Assembly: GCA_013368375.1 (NCBI GenBank)
Contig: JAACJP010000031.1
Span: 372,001 to 436,000, forward strand
Direction of reading: 5' to 3'
Length of the DNA stretch: 64,000 nt
Origin: Tricholomella constricta
Lineage: Eukaryota > Basidiomycota > Agaricomycetes > Agaricales > Lyophyllaceae
A program made the position numbers and the translations under genes. Shown here in pieces: positions 41,104 to 50,509 of the stretch; positions within the stretch are counted from its first letter, which is position 1; every line of letters begins with the position of its first letter. Below the pieces are notes generated by a model that worked only from the letters and a program-made list of their open reading frames with translations, was not told the DNA's origin and did no database searches.

Positions 41104-42365
41104 CTGGCGTCGAGCTCGACCTGTCGTCCGAGCCTGAGTTCTGTGATTCCTGCGTCAAGGGAAAGGCAAGCCGCCAATCGTTCTCGAAGCATAGCACAAC
41201 AGAATACACCAGGTATGGTGAAAAGGTTGTTGCCGACCTCTGGGGTCCTGCGCAAGTCGAGTCGCTAGGTGGAAAGCGATACTATTATCTAAACCAGGAC
41301 AAGTACAGTCACGAAGCGCACATTGACTTCCTGCGACTAAAGTCCGACGCCTTCAAATCCTACAAGGAGTATGAGGCCTGGGTGGAAACCCAACGGGGGA
41401 CATCAATTGTCACGTACGGCTGCGATAGAGGGGGAGAATTTACCAACAAGGAGTTCACCGACCACCTCAAGAACGCAGGGACTGTTCGTCACCTCACCGT
41501 TCACGACTCCCCTCAATCCAACGGCGCCGCCAAATGCGCCAAACGCACCCACGTCGCCAGAGCCCGAACCATGATGATCGCTGTAGGATTACCAAAATGC
41601 CTGTGGGCCGAGGCCATCCGCCATGATGTCCGGTTGCATAATCGTATGCCGTCGAAGGCTCTCCCAGGGAACACCACCCCGCTCGAGATCGCGGCAGGAA
41701 AGAAACCGGACCTGTCGAGGGTCCAGCCGTGGGGGGCCGTCGCGTACGTGAAGCGTCGTGCTGCAGGGAAACTCGAGTCCCAGGTTGAGGAGGCACATTT
41801 CGTCGGCATCGACGATGAGTCGAAGGGGTATAGGATCTTCTGGCCTAAAAAGCGGAAGGTTACCATGGAGAGGGACGTCGTTTTTGATAAAAACGCGAAG
41901 CTCAACCCGGAAAATGTCCAGATTGAGGGGGAGTGGGACGTACCTGTCGTTCCTGCCAACCCAGACATTCCCCAGACCGCCAAATCGCCTTCAAGCGCCT
42001 CTCCCAACGTCGCAAAGACCGAATCCATCGACGAAAAGCTCCCCGAAGCTCCAGCCATCGAAAAACCCGCCGAAAATGTCGAAAAACCACCTGAAACACT
42101 TCCAAAATCATCCAAATCAGCATCAGACACCTCAGAAACTGATAACTTACCTCCTGCCAATGCCCCGCACCTCTGGACCCGACGAAACTCACTGAAAGGC
42201 CTCCCCCAGTACGACGAATCCTGATACGGCCGTGGCCAATGACGCGAAAAGACGAAAAATGCGAATCTAGTCCAGGACGCGTTCGTCGCAGATGCCGCGG
42301 GAATCCTCGAGCCTAGCGAGATCGAAATTGAGGGGATCAGCGCCAAGTGGTTCTATGATGCTATA
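41104..42365 (+). pseudogene. copia integrase region
   Basis: Continues the copia polyprotein after the CACTA-like element: FCDSCVKGKASRQSF (end of the HHCC zinc region), VVADLWGPAQVESLGGKRYY, CDRGGEF and HLTVHDSPQSNGAAKCAKRT. The last block should carry the catalytic Glu (NGVAER type) but has Lys, and the second Asp region reads NQDKYS. A Pro/Ser/Glu-rich linker (about 41950-42170) leads towards RT. Stops at 42222-42250 and a frame change separate it from the RT piece. It is inactive. Confidence 0.85.
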
Positions 42366-43084
42366 GTGACCGCCATGGCAGCCAGTGAGGGCGACGAACC
42401 ACAAGTTCGAGAGGCAATGACGGGAGATGAGAAGGAAAAGTGGGCGGAGGCAATTAAGGTGGAGTTAGATCAAATCGAGAAACTCGGCACATGGGAACTA
42501 GTCATAACGCCGGAAAGTGTCAATGTCATACCCTGCCGCTTTGTCCTGCATCGCAAACGCGATGTCAACGGCAATATCATCCGTTACAAGGCCCGACTCG
42601 TCGCAAAGGGCTTTATGCAGCGTTTCGGCATGGACTACAACGAAACCTTTGCTCCAACCGTCCGTTCCACCACCCTTTGCATACTTCTTGCTATTGCGGC
42701 ATCTCGTGGTTCTATCGTCATTCAGGCCAACACTAAAAATGCCTATCTCAACTCTTTCCTCAAAGAAAATGAGGTGATCTACATGCACTTTCCCCCATAC
42801 TATCGCCTCTTCCGCACACTTCCGCCCAAGCTCGCGAAATTACCAAACACGGAGGTCGTTTGCAAACTCAAACGCCCTATCTACGGAACGAAGCAAGCTG
42901 CTCACAACTGGTACGAGGAGCTCTGTCGTATCTTCAAACTCCTCGGCTACACCATCTGCATGGCTGACGAAGCCGTGTTCTACAAATTTAACGGTGAGAA
43001 GTATACCATCGTGGCTGCTGCCACGAATGATTTCACCATCATCGGCGACTCTACTGCCACCACAGATCTGATCAAGAAGCAGCT
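42366..43084 (+). pseudogene. copia reverse transcriptase, 5' part
   Basis: Reads ELDQIEKLGTWELV, PCRFVLHRKRDVNGNI, YKARLVAKGFMQRFGMDYNE, KLKRPIYGTKQAAHNWY and FTIIGDS. The first catalytic Asp block reads IQANTKNAYLN (DVK expected) and the YVDD block reads AATNDF, so both metal-binding motifs are damaged. Gypsy-2 interrupts it after LIKKQL; the rest resumes at 59992 with QLNEYFEIVDLGPINWFLG. Confidence 0.88.
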
Positions 43085-43318
43085 TGTAACGACGGCGCGT
43101 TACAATACGTCTATATTGAGACGCGACCTGTTTGGCATTACCTTCTGGTAATGCACGACCATCTTTGTTATGCGTATATAAATGTCCTGTACAGTTTATG
43201 CTTAGATAATCCTTTGCACCTTCACCCTGTACACGTACTTAGCAGAATCCCACAGATTGGTCTAGCTTAACGTGTCTGGTGTCTCGCAAGGATCCCCCAA
43301 CCCCGTACAACCGTTACA
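43085..43318 (+). repeat. gypsy-2 5' LTR
   Basis: TGTAACGACGG...CCGTTACA, 234 bp, with a TATA-like GCGTATATAAATG near 43170. The only difference from 59758-59991 that I see is G/A near 43279. Confidence 0.95.
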
Positions 43319-43432
43319 CTTTTTTAAGCTACCCAGCTTTGCTATCTGCTTAACTGCTCTCTATCGTCGACGTCGACTCGCTTATCAGCGCCATCACCAT
43401 CACCACAACCCTGAAACGAAGATCTATCTGCG

Positions 43433-44142
43433 ATGGATCCAAACCGAGCGCCACCAAGCGCTACCAGCTCTGAAAACACACCAACGATACAATCTATCGT
43501 CGATCCGCCAGTACCGCGACCTCCTATAGCCTATGTGCCGCCTCAACGTCGTTCGGACGAAGTCGGGCAAGGTGTAGCAGCAGCAGAGGGACCAACAGCG
43601 GTAAGTAGCCTGGAGCTACTATCAATGCACGCCACAGAGCGCCCAGCCGCAAGGTTAGGCACTCTGGGGGTCGAAACTGCTGAAGATGCGAGTCTTAGAC
43701 ATGCATCGGACGATGGCCCCGTACGATTGGCTCTGCAACAAGCGTACGCCGCGTACGCCGCCTCCCCGGCCCCCACTGCTGCACCACAGTCTTCCGTACA
43801 AGCCCCGGTACACGCCAACACGGATAACCAGTCGGTTACGAGTGCGTACCTTCGACGACGGGCGTTATCGCCTGTCAGCTCGACGGCAGAATCGGACAAC
43901 GGGACCCTGAACATCTTCAGGTTCTCGCCCCTCCTCAAGCGCCAGGTGCACCTCTACTGGTCAGAATACCAGTCAATGGTCCCAGACGCTAGTCGACGTA
44001 CTCAGATGAATGAGAACGCGCTAGGCTCCGCCTACGTACACTGTGCGATCATGGACACGGAGCCTGATACGAACAGTATCGAATTTGTAAAGCTAGTTAT
44101 CGAAGGCATTCGCTTCGAAATAGATAACTATTCTATGGCCAC
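43433..44142 (+). CDS. gypsy-2 gag, 5' part
   Basis: Starts MDPNRAPPSATSSENTP and runs to YSMAT, where gypsy-3 interrupts it. Removing gypsy-3 and one GCCAC copy joins it in frame to the part at 50513 (TVLEASRSS). The segment is a variable, low-complexity gag N terminus with a short helical block (LLKRQVHLYWSEYQSM). No domain was recognised in this half alone. Confidence 0.8.
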
Positions 44143-44639
44143 TGTTAGGGGAACACCTGTTTGGTGATCACGTGACCATCCGATTCCTCGGACGAGCACG
44201 TGACCGACCGCTCCCCAGATGATCGCGATCCCGACCCCGACGCTCCGCCCCAAGCATCGGTGTACATACTTATAACTTCCTGTCGTTACTTCCCCTTCCA
44301 GCGCGCGCCCGATCCCGATTCCCGACATCCCGACGTCGGTCACCCGACCTCGTGCGCCTGCACCCTGAGCCACGAGGATCGGACAGCGTCGGGAACGTGT
44401 ACATACACGCGCCGCTGCCCATCCGTTATCATTTACGTACCATACACCCCAGAGAGCCGGCCCTCAAGTAGTTACTCGTATATAGTCATCCTCCTGACAT
44501 GGGGGAATCCTTTACTCTATTCTCATTGGATTCCCCTCTGCCAGGTAGGTCTACTTACGTTCTCTCTAATCGTACATAATATAACATTGGATTCCCCTCT
44601 GCCAGCACGACTAAGCTCTGCGCTGAGGTCGCCCTAACA
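44143..44639 (+). repeat. gypsy-3 5' LTR
   Basis: 497 bp, TGTTAGGGG...CCCTAACA. Features: CACGTGACC twice near the start (bHLH-type E-box core) and ATTGGATTCCCCTCTGCCAG twice about 60 bp apart near the end. This LTR is the same as 50013-50509 as far as I can compare. Confidence 0.95.
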
Positions 44640-44766
44640 GCAGAATAGAGTAACTCTAGAAACCCGACGAAGCCGACCGATCCGCTTCCGCGCCGAAACA
44701 CGCGTCTGCTACACGCGACCGTCCAACGCGCGCTCGCCCCGATCGCCTGTCCAGTCCCGTTTCGAG

Positions 44767-45981
44767 ATGTCCGAATTTGGTGACATGTCGCAGCGACCGT
44801 TCTCTCCCTTCCTCACGACGGAGGAGCGGTTGGCGAATATGGAAGCCACAATTTCGGCTCTCTCTGCCTCCAATACCTCCAACTCGGCCTCTATGGACCG
44901 CCTCTCCGCTCTTTTCGAAAAATTCATGTCGGGGACACCCCCCAATCCCACCCCCGCTGCTCCCGAAGCAGACACGACCCCCCCGCCGCCTGAGACGACC
45001 ACCCCGCTGCCAGGCTCTCCGTGATCGGGATCGCACCACCTCCGACCGTCGCCCCCTCCCATTTACGACGGCGCCCGATCGGGCGGTCGCGCGTTCTTGA
45101 ACGCCTGCAAGCTCTACTTCTCCTTGTGCGGGGGAAGTTTCGCCGACGACCACGCCCGAATAGTATGGGTGCTGTCGTACATGCAGCACGGGCGAGCCGC
45201 CGACTTCGTCAGTCGGGTGTTCCAGTTCGGAACCGCCAAGGACGTCTTTCCCGCCTGGAAGGACTTCGAAGACACCTTCCGTGGCGAGTTCTTCCTCTTC
45301 GACGAGGTCGCCGATGCCGCGCTCATCCTGGAGTCGACGGCGTACTTCCAGAACGGTCGATCGATCGACGAGTACATCGACTCGTTCCGATCCCTGTGGG
45401 TCAAGGCGGGCTACCCAGATGGGCGTCACCTGGTCCTCAAATTCCGTCGGGGAATGGACCCGAAGCTCTCGAGGCGACTCGGAAGCATCACCACGGGTCG
45501 CCCGCACGATGAGAAGATTGAGGAGTGGCTGAGGATCGCTCGTTCTCAAGACTTCATCATGAGGTCGGAGGACGACTTCCACCGTCGGATGGTCCCGACA
45601 AAGGCGCCCGACAGCCGCCCGCCCACCACCGCAGCTGCACGATGGGCGTTCGCTACTGCCCCCGCTCCCGCTCCCGCTCCCGCTCCCCCCGCCCCCCGCG
45701 CTCCTGCCGCACCAGCCCCCAGGCCGATCCCCCAGGGCATCCCAATGGACGTAGATCGGATGCGCGATCGAGTCGCGCCTGCCGACGACCACTGTTTTCG
45801 GTGCAAGAAAAAGGGTCACTACTCTCGTGACTGCCCTTTGCGCTGGGACGTGCGCCACATGCTCGATGATGAGCTGGAGGCGCTTATCATGGAACGTCTA
45901 GCTCGCAAGGACGCAGTCCCCGCCGACCCGACTCCATCGTCGGCCGACGCGACCGCCTCCGACGCCGAGGAGGGTTTTTAA
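44767..45981 (+). pseudogene. gypsy-3 gag with one in-frame TGA
   Basis: Starts MSEFGDMSQRPFSPFL with a short coiled coil (ERLANMEATISALSAS). The frame hits TGA at 45022-45024 and then stays open through IYDGARSGGRAFLNACKLYF, the capsid-like region (WKDFEDTFRGEFFLFDEV, IDEYIDSFRSLWVKAG) and a zinc knuckle (CFRCKKKGHYSRDC) to TAA at 45979-45981. A CGA to TGA change would explain the stop. The same frame on both sides shows that it was one gag. It might also be suppressed at low level, but the context (TGA TCG) is not a known leaky one. Confidence 0.85.
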
Positions 45982-46014
45982 TTACACAACGGGTGGAACG
46001 TACGCCCCCGTTGT
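45972..46014 (+). promoter_or_regulatory. candidate -1 ribosomal frameshift signal, gypsy-3 gag/pol
   Basis: Slippery heptamer G GGT TTT at 45972-45978, in the gag frame and directly before the gag TAA. A 7-nt spacer follows (45979-45985), then a perfect 8-bp stem ACAACGGG / CCCGTTGT (45986-45993 and 46007-46014) with a 13-nt loop. Slippage by -1 enters the open pol frame. Confidence 0.8.
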
Positions 46015-49000
46015 CTAGTCGTAATCGGTTCGCTCCTTTATCCGTAGAATACGCCAATACACCTAATATTGCTGCTATTCCGACGAGTGAACCGACCGAC
46101 AAAGACGTACAAAACCCCTCCGACCCGACGACACCAATCGCAGTCGCAAAGCCGATCGCCCCGTCGCGTCGTGGCCTACCCCGCTGGGAAAAGCGACTCC
46201 CTAGTCGCTTCATCGCCGCTGCCCCCCCCTGCCCCAGATCCCTGTGGCTCAATGTCGAACTGGAGACCACCGACACCCAGGAGTCGCATGCCGTCACTGC
46301 CCTAGTGGACAGCGGAGCGACTGGCAGTTTTCTCAATGTTGCTTTCGTCGAGAAACACAAGCTCACAACCAAGGTGCTTAGTCGGCCATCCCCGGTTTAC
46401 AATGTGGACGGCACTCTCAACGAAGGCGGTTCGGTCTCTTGCATCGTAGAAGCTGTCTTGCGATACAACGGTCATACCGAACGAGCCGTCTTCGGGGTCA
46501 CCCAGTTAGGCAAGCAAGACATGATCCTCGGGTTCAACTGGCTTAAAAACCATAACCCCGAGATCGACTGGGAGACCAAGGAGGTGGAGATGAGTCGCTG
46601 TCCGACGCAGTGCGGCACCTGCAAGGACGAGGTCAAAGCCGATCGGCGCACACGCACCAAAGTGCGCGCAGCGATCCGCGCCTGTCGAGCCGACGGTATA
46701 CCGATGACTGAGCCCGACCTGCGAGCCCCGACCAACCCGTATGTTGAGGACGACTCTGATGAGGAGGAGTTCCTCCCCTACACCCCGGTCCTGGAGGAAC
46801 CTGACCCAGAGTCTGACGACTTCCTGGTGGAAACCTTCCTGAGTGGCGATCGCATCTTCGCGACCGCGATCCATCCGACTCCGACCGCCGAACATATTCG
46901 GGCCAGCCAAACGACATCGCAGCGACTTGCGGAAGCGCACGCTGCTAACTCCGTGCCCAGAACTTTCCGCGACGCAGTACCGACCCACCTCCACGACTTT
47001 GAAGATGTCTTCTCCAAAGTCGCATTCGATGAGCTTCCAGAGCGCAAGCAATGGGACCATGCCATCGAACTGGAGCCGGGCGCGTCGCCGACGGGCACGA
47101 AGGTCTACCCGCTCTCACCGGCAGAACAGGTCGAACTCGACGCGTTCCTCAAGGAGAACCTCGAGACAGGTCGCATCCGACCGTCCAAGTCGCCCATGGC
47201 GTCGCCGGTCTTCTTCATCAAGAAGAAGGACGGGTCGCTCCGACTGGTTCAGGACTATCGGACGCTCAATGCGCTCACGGTGAAGAACCGATACCCGCTG
47301 CCCCTCATTAGCGAACTGGTGAATAACCTTCGCGGCGCGCGGTACTTCACCAAGTTGGACGTCCGATGGGGGTACAACAACGTGCGGATCAAGGAAGGCG
47401 ACGAGTGGAAGGCAGCGTTTCGGACGAATCGCGGCCTCTTCGAGCCGCTCGTCATGTTCTTCGGCCTCACGAACAGCCCCGCCACATTTCAGACCATGAT
47501 GAATGATATCTTCCGCGATCTGATCGCTGAAGGTGTTGTTTGCGTGTACCTCGATGACATCTTGATTTATACAAAGACGCTAGAGGAACACCATCGGGTC
47601 ACGCGACTGGTACTGGACCGACTCCGCGAACATCAGCTGTTCTTAAAGCCCGAGAAATGCGAATTTGAGCAGACTAAGATCGAGTATCTCGGGCTGATCA
47701 TCTCGCAAGGGCAAGCGGAAATGGATCCGGTTAAAGTCGCTGGAGTGTTGGAATGGCCGGCGCCGAAGAACAAGAAGGAGGTGCAAGCGTTCCTAGGCTT
47801 CACCAATTTCTACCGACGGTTCATCCAGGACTTCTCGCACCACGCCCGACCCCTGTTCGATCTGACAGGCAAGGACGTCGCCTGGCGATGGGGAGAGTCG
47901 GAGCAGTCGGCCTTTGCCCTTCTGAAGTCTGCGATCACATCGGGGCCAGTCCTCATGTTCCCCGACGACGATCGACCGTACCGCATCGAAGCCGACTCGT
48001 CCGACTTCGCAACGGGCGCAGTCCTGTCGCAAGAGTCGCCGTCCGATGGCAAGTGGCACCCGGTCGCGTTCTACTCGAAGAGCTTGAACGCCGTCGAGCG
48101 GAACTACGAGATCCATGACAAAGAGATGCTGGCGATCATCCGGTCTCTGGAGGAATGGCGACACTTCGTAGAAGGCGCAAAGCACAAGGTGGAGATCTGG
48201 ACCGACCACAAGAACCTCGAGTACTTCCTCACCGCGAAGAAACTCAATCGGCGTCAAGCCCGATGGTCGCTTTACCTCGCTAACTTCGACTTCGCCCTCC
48301 ACCACCGTCCTGGCCGTAGCATGGGCAAACCCGACGCGTTATCGCGTCGCCCCGACCATGGCGACGGAAGCGCCGACAACGCCAACATCGTGCTGCTCAA
48401 ACCAGAATTCTTCGCCGTTCGTGCAACTGAAGGCCTTGCACTGGTCGGAGAGGAGGATGATGTGCTGAAAGCGATCCGCAAGGGCAATCGCGATGGGGCT
48501 CAGGAGGATGCGGTCGCGAAAGCGGCGCAACTGGTCAAAGCATCCAAGATCGCCGGCCGCTCCCTTCGCTTTGGCGAGTGGGGAGAGGAAGGCGGTCTGC
48601 TCACGTTCCGTGGACGGATCTATGTCCCGAACGTCCCAGACCTTCGCCGACGCATTGTGGAGCAGCACCACGACTCCAAGGTCGCCGGTCACCCCGGTCG
48701 CTGGAAGACGCTCGAACTGGTGTCGCGCAACTACTGGTGGCCCCAGATGTCGCGCTTCATCGGTTCGTACACCAGCACCTGTGACATGTGTCTGCGCACG
48801 AAACCTCGCCGCCAACTCCCCGTCGGACAGCTGCAGCCGCTTCCCATCCCCGAAGGCCGATGGAATGTCGTATCGGTCGACTTCATCACCGAACTTCCAG
48901 AGTCCAACGGCCACGACGCGATCATGAATGTCGTGGATTCAGTTGGAAAGCGCGCGCACTTCATCGCGTCGCACACGACTTGTTCGGCCCTGGGAGCTGC

Positions 49001-50012
49001 GAACCTCTACCGTCGCCACGTCTGGAAGCTGCACGGTCTCCCCGACGCATTCGTCTCCGATCGAGGTCCACAGTTCGTCGCCGAGTTCACGCGCGAACTG
49101 TACAGACTCCTGGGTATCAAGCTGTCGGCCTCGACGGCGTACCACCCACAGACCGACGGACAGACAGAGCGTGTCAACCAGGAACTGGAACAGTTCTTGC
49201 GAGTCTTCTGCAATGAGCGCCAGAACGATTGGGAGGACCTCCTGCCCGACGCCGAATTCAGTTACAACAACCATGTACATTCAGCGACGCAGCAGACCCC
49301 CTTCCTGCTTGACACTGGTCGGCATCCGCGCATGGGCTTTGAGCCGCGTCGGGGCGCTTCCAAGAACGAGTCAGCAGACGAGTTCGTGGAGCGCATGAAG
49401 GAAGCACAGGAGGAAGCCAAGGCAGCGCTTTCAAAGGCCAAAGACGACATGGAGCGGTATTACAACCAGCGGCACGCCCCAACGCCCGACTACCAGCCTG
49501 GCGACAAGGTATACTTGGACGCGACTGACATTTCTACGACCCGACCGTCTAAGAAGTTGTCGCATCGCTACCTTGGCCCTTTCGTCGTGCAAAGGCGAGT
49601 CGGCCCGCTGGCATACCGCCTCCTGCTGCCTCAGTCCATGAAGCGCATCCACCCAGTCTTCCACGTCGTGAAGCTCATCCCCGCCATTGCTGATCCGATC
49701 GAAGGTCGTCGATCCGATCCCCCTCCGCCCCCCGACATAATCGACGACGAACCCCATTACGAAGTTGAAAAGATCCTCGATAGCCGAACCTTCCGCAAAA
49801 AACTACAGTACAAGGTCCTGTGGAAGGGCTATGGTTACGAAGAAGCTTCTTGGGAACCTCGCGAAAATGTCGCCGCCCCCGATCTGGTACGCAAATTTCA
49901 CCGCGACAACCCCGACGCCCCACGCCACATTCGTGGCATCTTCACTCTATCCCCCGCCATCTTCGCCACCGTCACCCCGCACCGAGTCGTTGCGATTCAA
50001 AAGGGGGGGTGA
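45978..50012 (+). CDS. gypsy-3 pol: protease, RT, RNase H, integrase, chromodomain
   Basis: About 1343 codons in the -1 frame relative to gag; no ATG near its 5' end. In order (residues counted from the GTG at 45993): aspartic protease (LVDSGATGSF, about 104), RT with KLDVRWGYNNVRI and YLDD (about 519), RNase H (EADSSDFATGAVL, WTDHKNLEYF), integrase HHCC (HHDSKVAGHPG...CDMCLRTKP), DDE core (VDFITELPE, VSDRGPQFVAEF, QTDGQTERVNQELEQ) and a chromodomain (YEVEKILDSRTF...VLWKGYGYEEASWEP, about 1254-1300). All catalytic residues seen are intact. The final codons contain the polypurine tract. Chromodomain and gene order place it among the chromoviruses. Confidence 0.94.
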   Translation, partial: LITQRVERTPPLSSRNRFAPLSVEYANTPNIAAIPTSEPTDKDVQNPSDPTTPIAVAKPIAPSRRGLPRWEKRLPSRFIAAAPPCPRSLWLNVELETTDTQESHAVTALVDSGATGSFLNVAFVEKHKLTTKVLSRPSPVYNVDGTLNEGGSVSCIVEAVLRYNGHTERAVFGVTQLGKQDMILGFNWLKNHNPEIDWETKEVEMSRCPTQCGTCKDEVKADRRTRTKVRAAIRACRADGIPMTEPDLRAPTNPYVEDDSDEEEFLPYTPVLEEPDPESDDFLVETFLSGDRIFATAIHPTPTAEHIRASQTTSQRLAEAHAANSVPRTFRDAVPTHLHDFEDVFSKVAFDELPERKQWDHAIELEPGASPTGTKVYPLSPAEQVELDAFLKENLETGRIRPSKSPMASPVFFIKKKDGSLRLVQDYRTLNALTVKNRYPLPLISELVNNLRGARYFTKLDVRWGYNNVRIKEGDEWKAAFRTNRGLFEPLVMFFGLTNSPATFQTMMNDIFRDLIAEGVVCVYLDDILIYTKTLEEHHRVTRLVLDRLREHQLFLKPEKCEFEQTKIEYLGLIISQGQAEMDPVKVAGVLEWPAPKNKKEVQAFLGFTNFYRRFIQDFSHHARPLFDLTGKDVAWRWGESEQSAFALLKSAITSGPVLMFPDDDRPYRIEADSSDFATGAVLSQESPSDGKWHPVAFYSKSLNAVERNYEIHDKEMLAIIRSLEEWRHFVEGAKHKVEIWTDHKNLEYFLTAKKLNRRQARWSLYLANFDFALHHRPGRSMGKPDALSRRPDHGDGSADNANIVLLKPEFFAVRATEGLALVGEEDDVLKAIRKGNRDGAQEDAVAKAAQLVKASKIAGRSLRFGEWGEEGGLLTFRGRIYVPNVPDLRRRIVEQHHDSKVAGHPGRWKTLELVSRNYWWPQMSRFIGSYTSTCDMCLRTKPRRQLPVGQLQPLPIPEGRWNVVSVDFITELPESNGHDAIMNVVDSVGKRAHFIASHTTCSALGAANLYRRHVWKLHGLPDAFVSDRGPQFVAEFTRELYRLLGIKLSASTAYHPQTDGQTERVNQELEQFLRVFCNERQNDWEDLLPDAEFSYNNHVHSATQQTPFLLDTGRHPRMGFEPRRGASKNESADEFVERMKEAQEEAKAALSKAKDDMERYYNQRHAPTPDYQPGDKVYLDATDISTTRPSKKLSHRYLGPFVVQRRVGPLAYRLLLPQSMKRIHPVFHVVKLIPAIADPIEGRRSDPPPPPDIIDDEPHYEVEKILDSRTFRKKLQYKVLWKGYGYEEASWEPRENVAAPDLVRKFHRDNPDAPRHIRGIFTLSPAIFATVTPHRVVAIQKGG

Positions 50013-50509
50013 TGTTAGGGGAACACCTGTTTGGTGATCACGTGACCATCCGATTCCTCGGACGAGCACGTGACCGACCGCTCCCCAGATGATCGCGATC
50101 CCGACCCCGACGCTCCGCCCCAAGCATCGGTGTACATACTTATAACTTCCTGTCGTTACTTCCCCTTCCAGCGCGCGCCCGATCCCGATTCCCGACATCC
50201 CGACGTCGGTCACCCGACCTCGTGCGCCTGCACCCTGAGCCACGAGGATCGGACAGCGTCGGGAACGTGTACATACACGCGCCGCTGCCCATCCGTTATC
50301 ATTTACGTACCATACACCCCAGAGAGCCGGCCCTCAAGTAGTTACTCGTATATAGTCATCCTCCTGACATGGGGGAATCCTTTACTCTATTCTCATTGGA
50401 TTCCCCTCTGCCAGGTAGGTCTACTTACGTTCTCTCTAATCGTACATAATATAACATTGGATTCCCCTCTGCCAGCACGACTAAGCTCTGCGCTGAGGTC
50501 GCCCTAACA
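50013..50509 (+). repeat. gypsy-3 3' LTR
   Basis: 497 bp, appears identical to 44143-44639. It starts one base after the pol stop codon. Confidence 0.95.

Larger units (their letters stand above)
44143..50509 (+). mobile_element. gypsy-3: young Ty3/gypsy chromodomain element
   Basis: 497-bp LTRs at 44143-44639 and 50013-50509 appear identical, and GCCAC duplications lie at 44138-44142 and 50510-50514. The total is 6367 bp. The gag frame (44767-45981) has one TGA. Pol (45978-50012) is intact and in the -1 frame. The polypurine tract (AAAAGGGGGGG) is inside the last pol codons, and the pol stop touches the LTR. Identical LTRs make it the most recent insertion in this branch. A related LTR in the opposite orientation starts at 63733. 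Confidence 0.95.
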
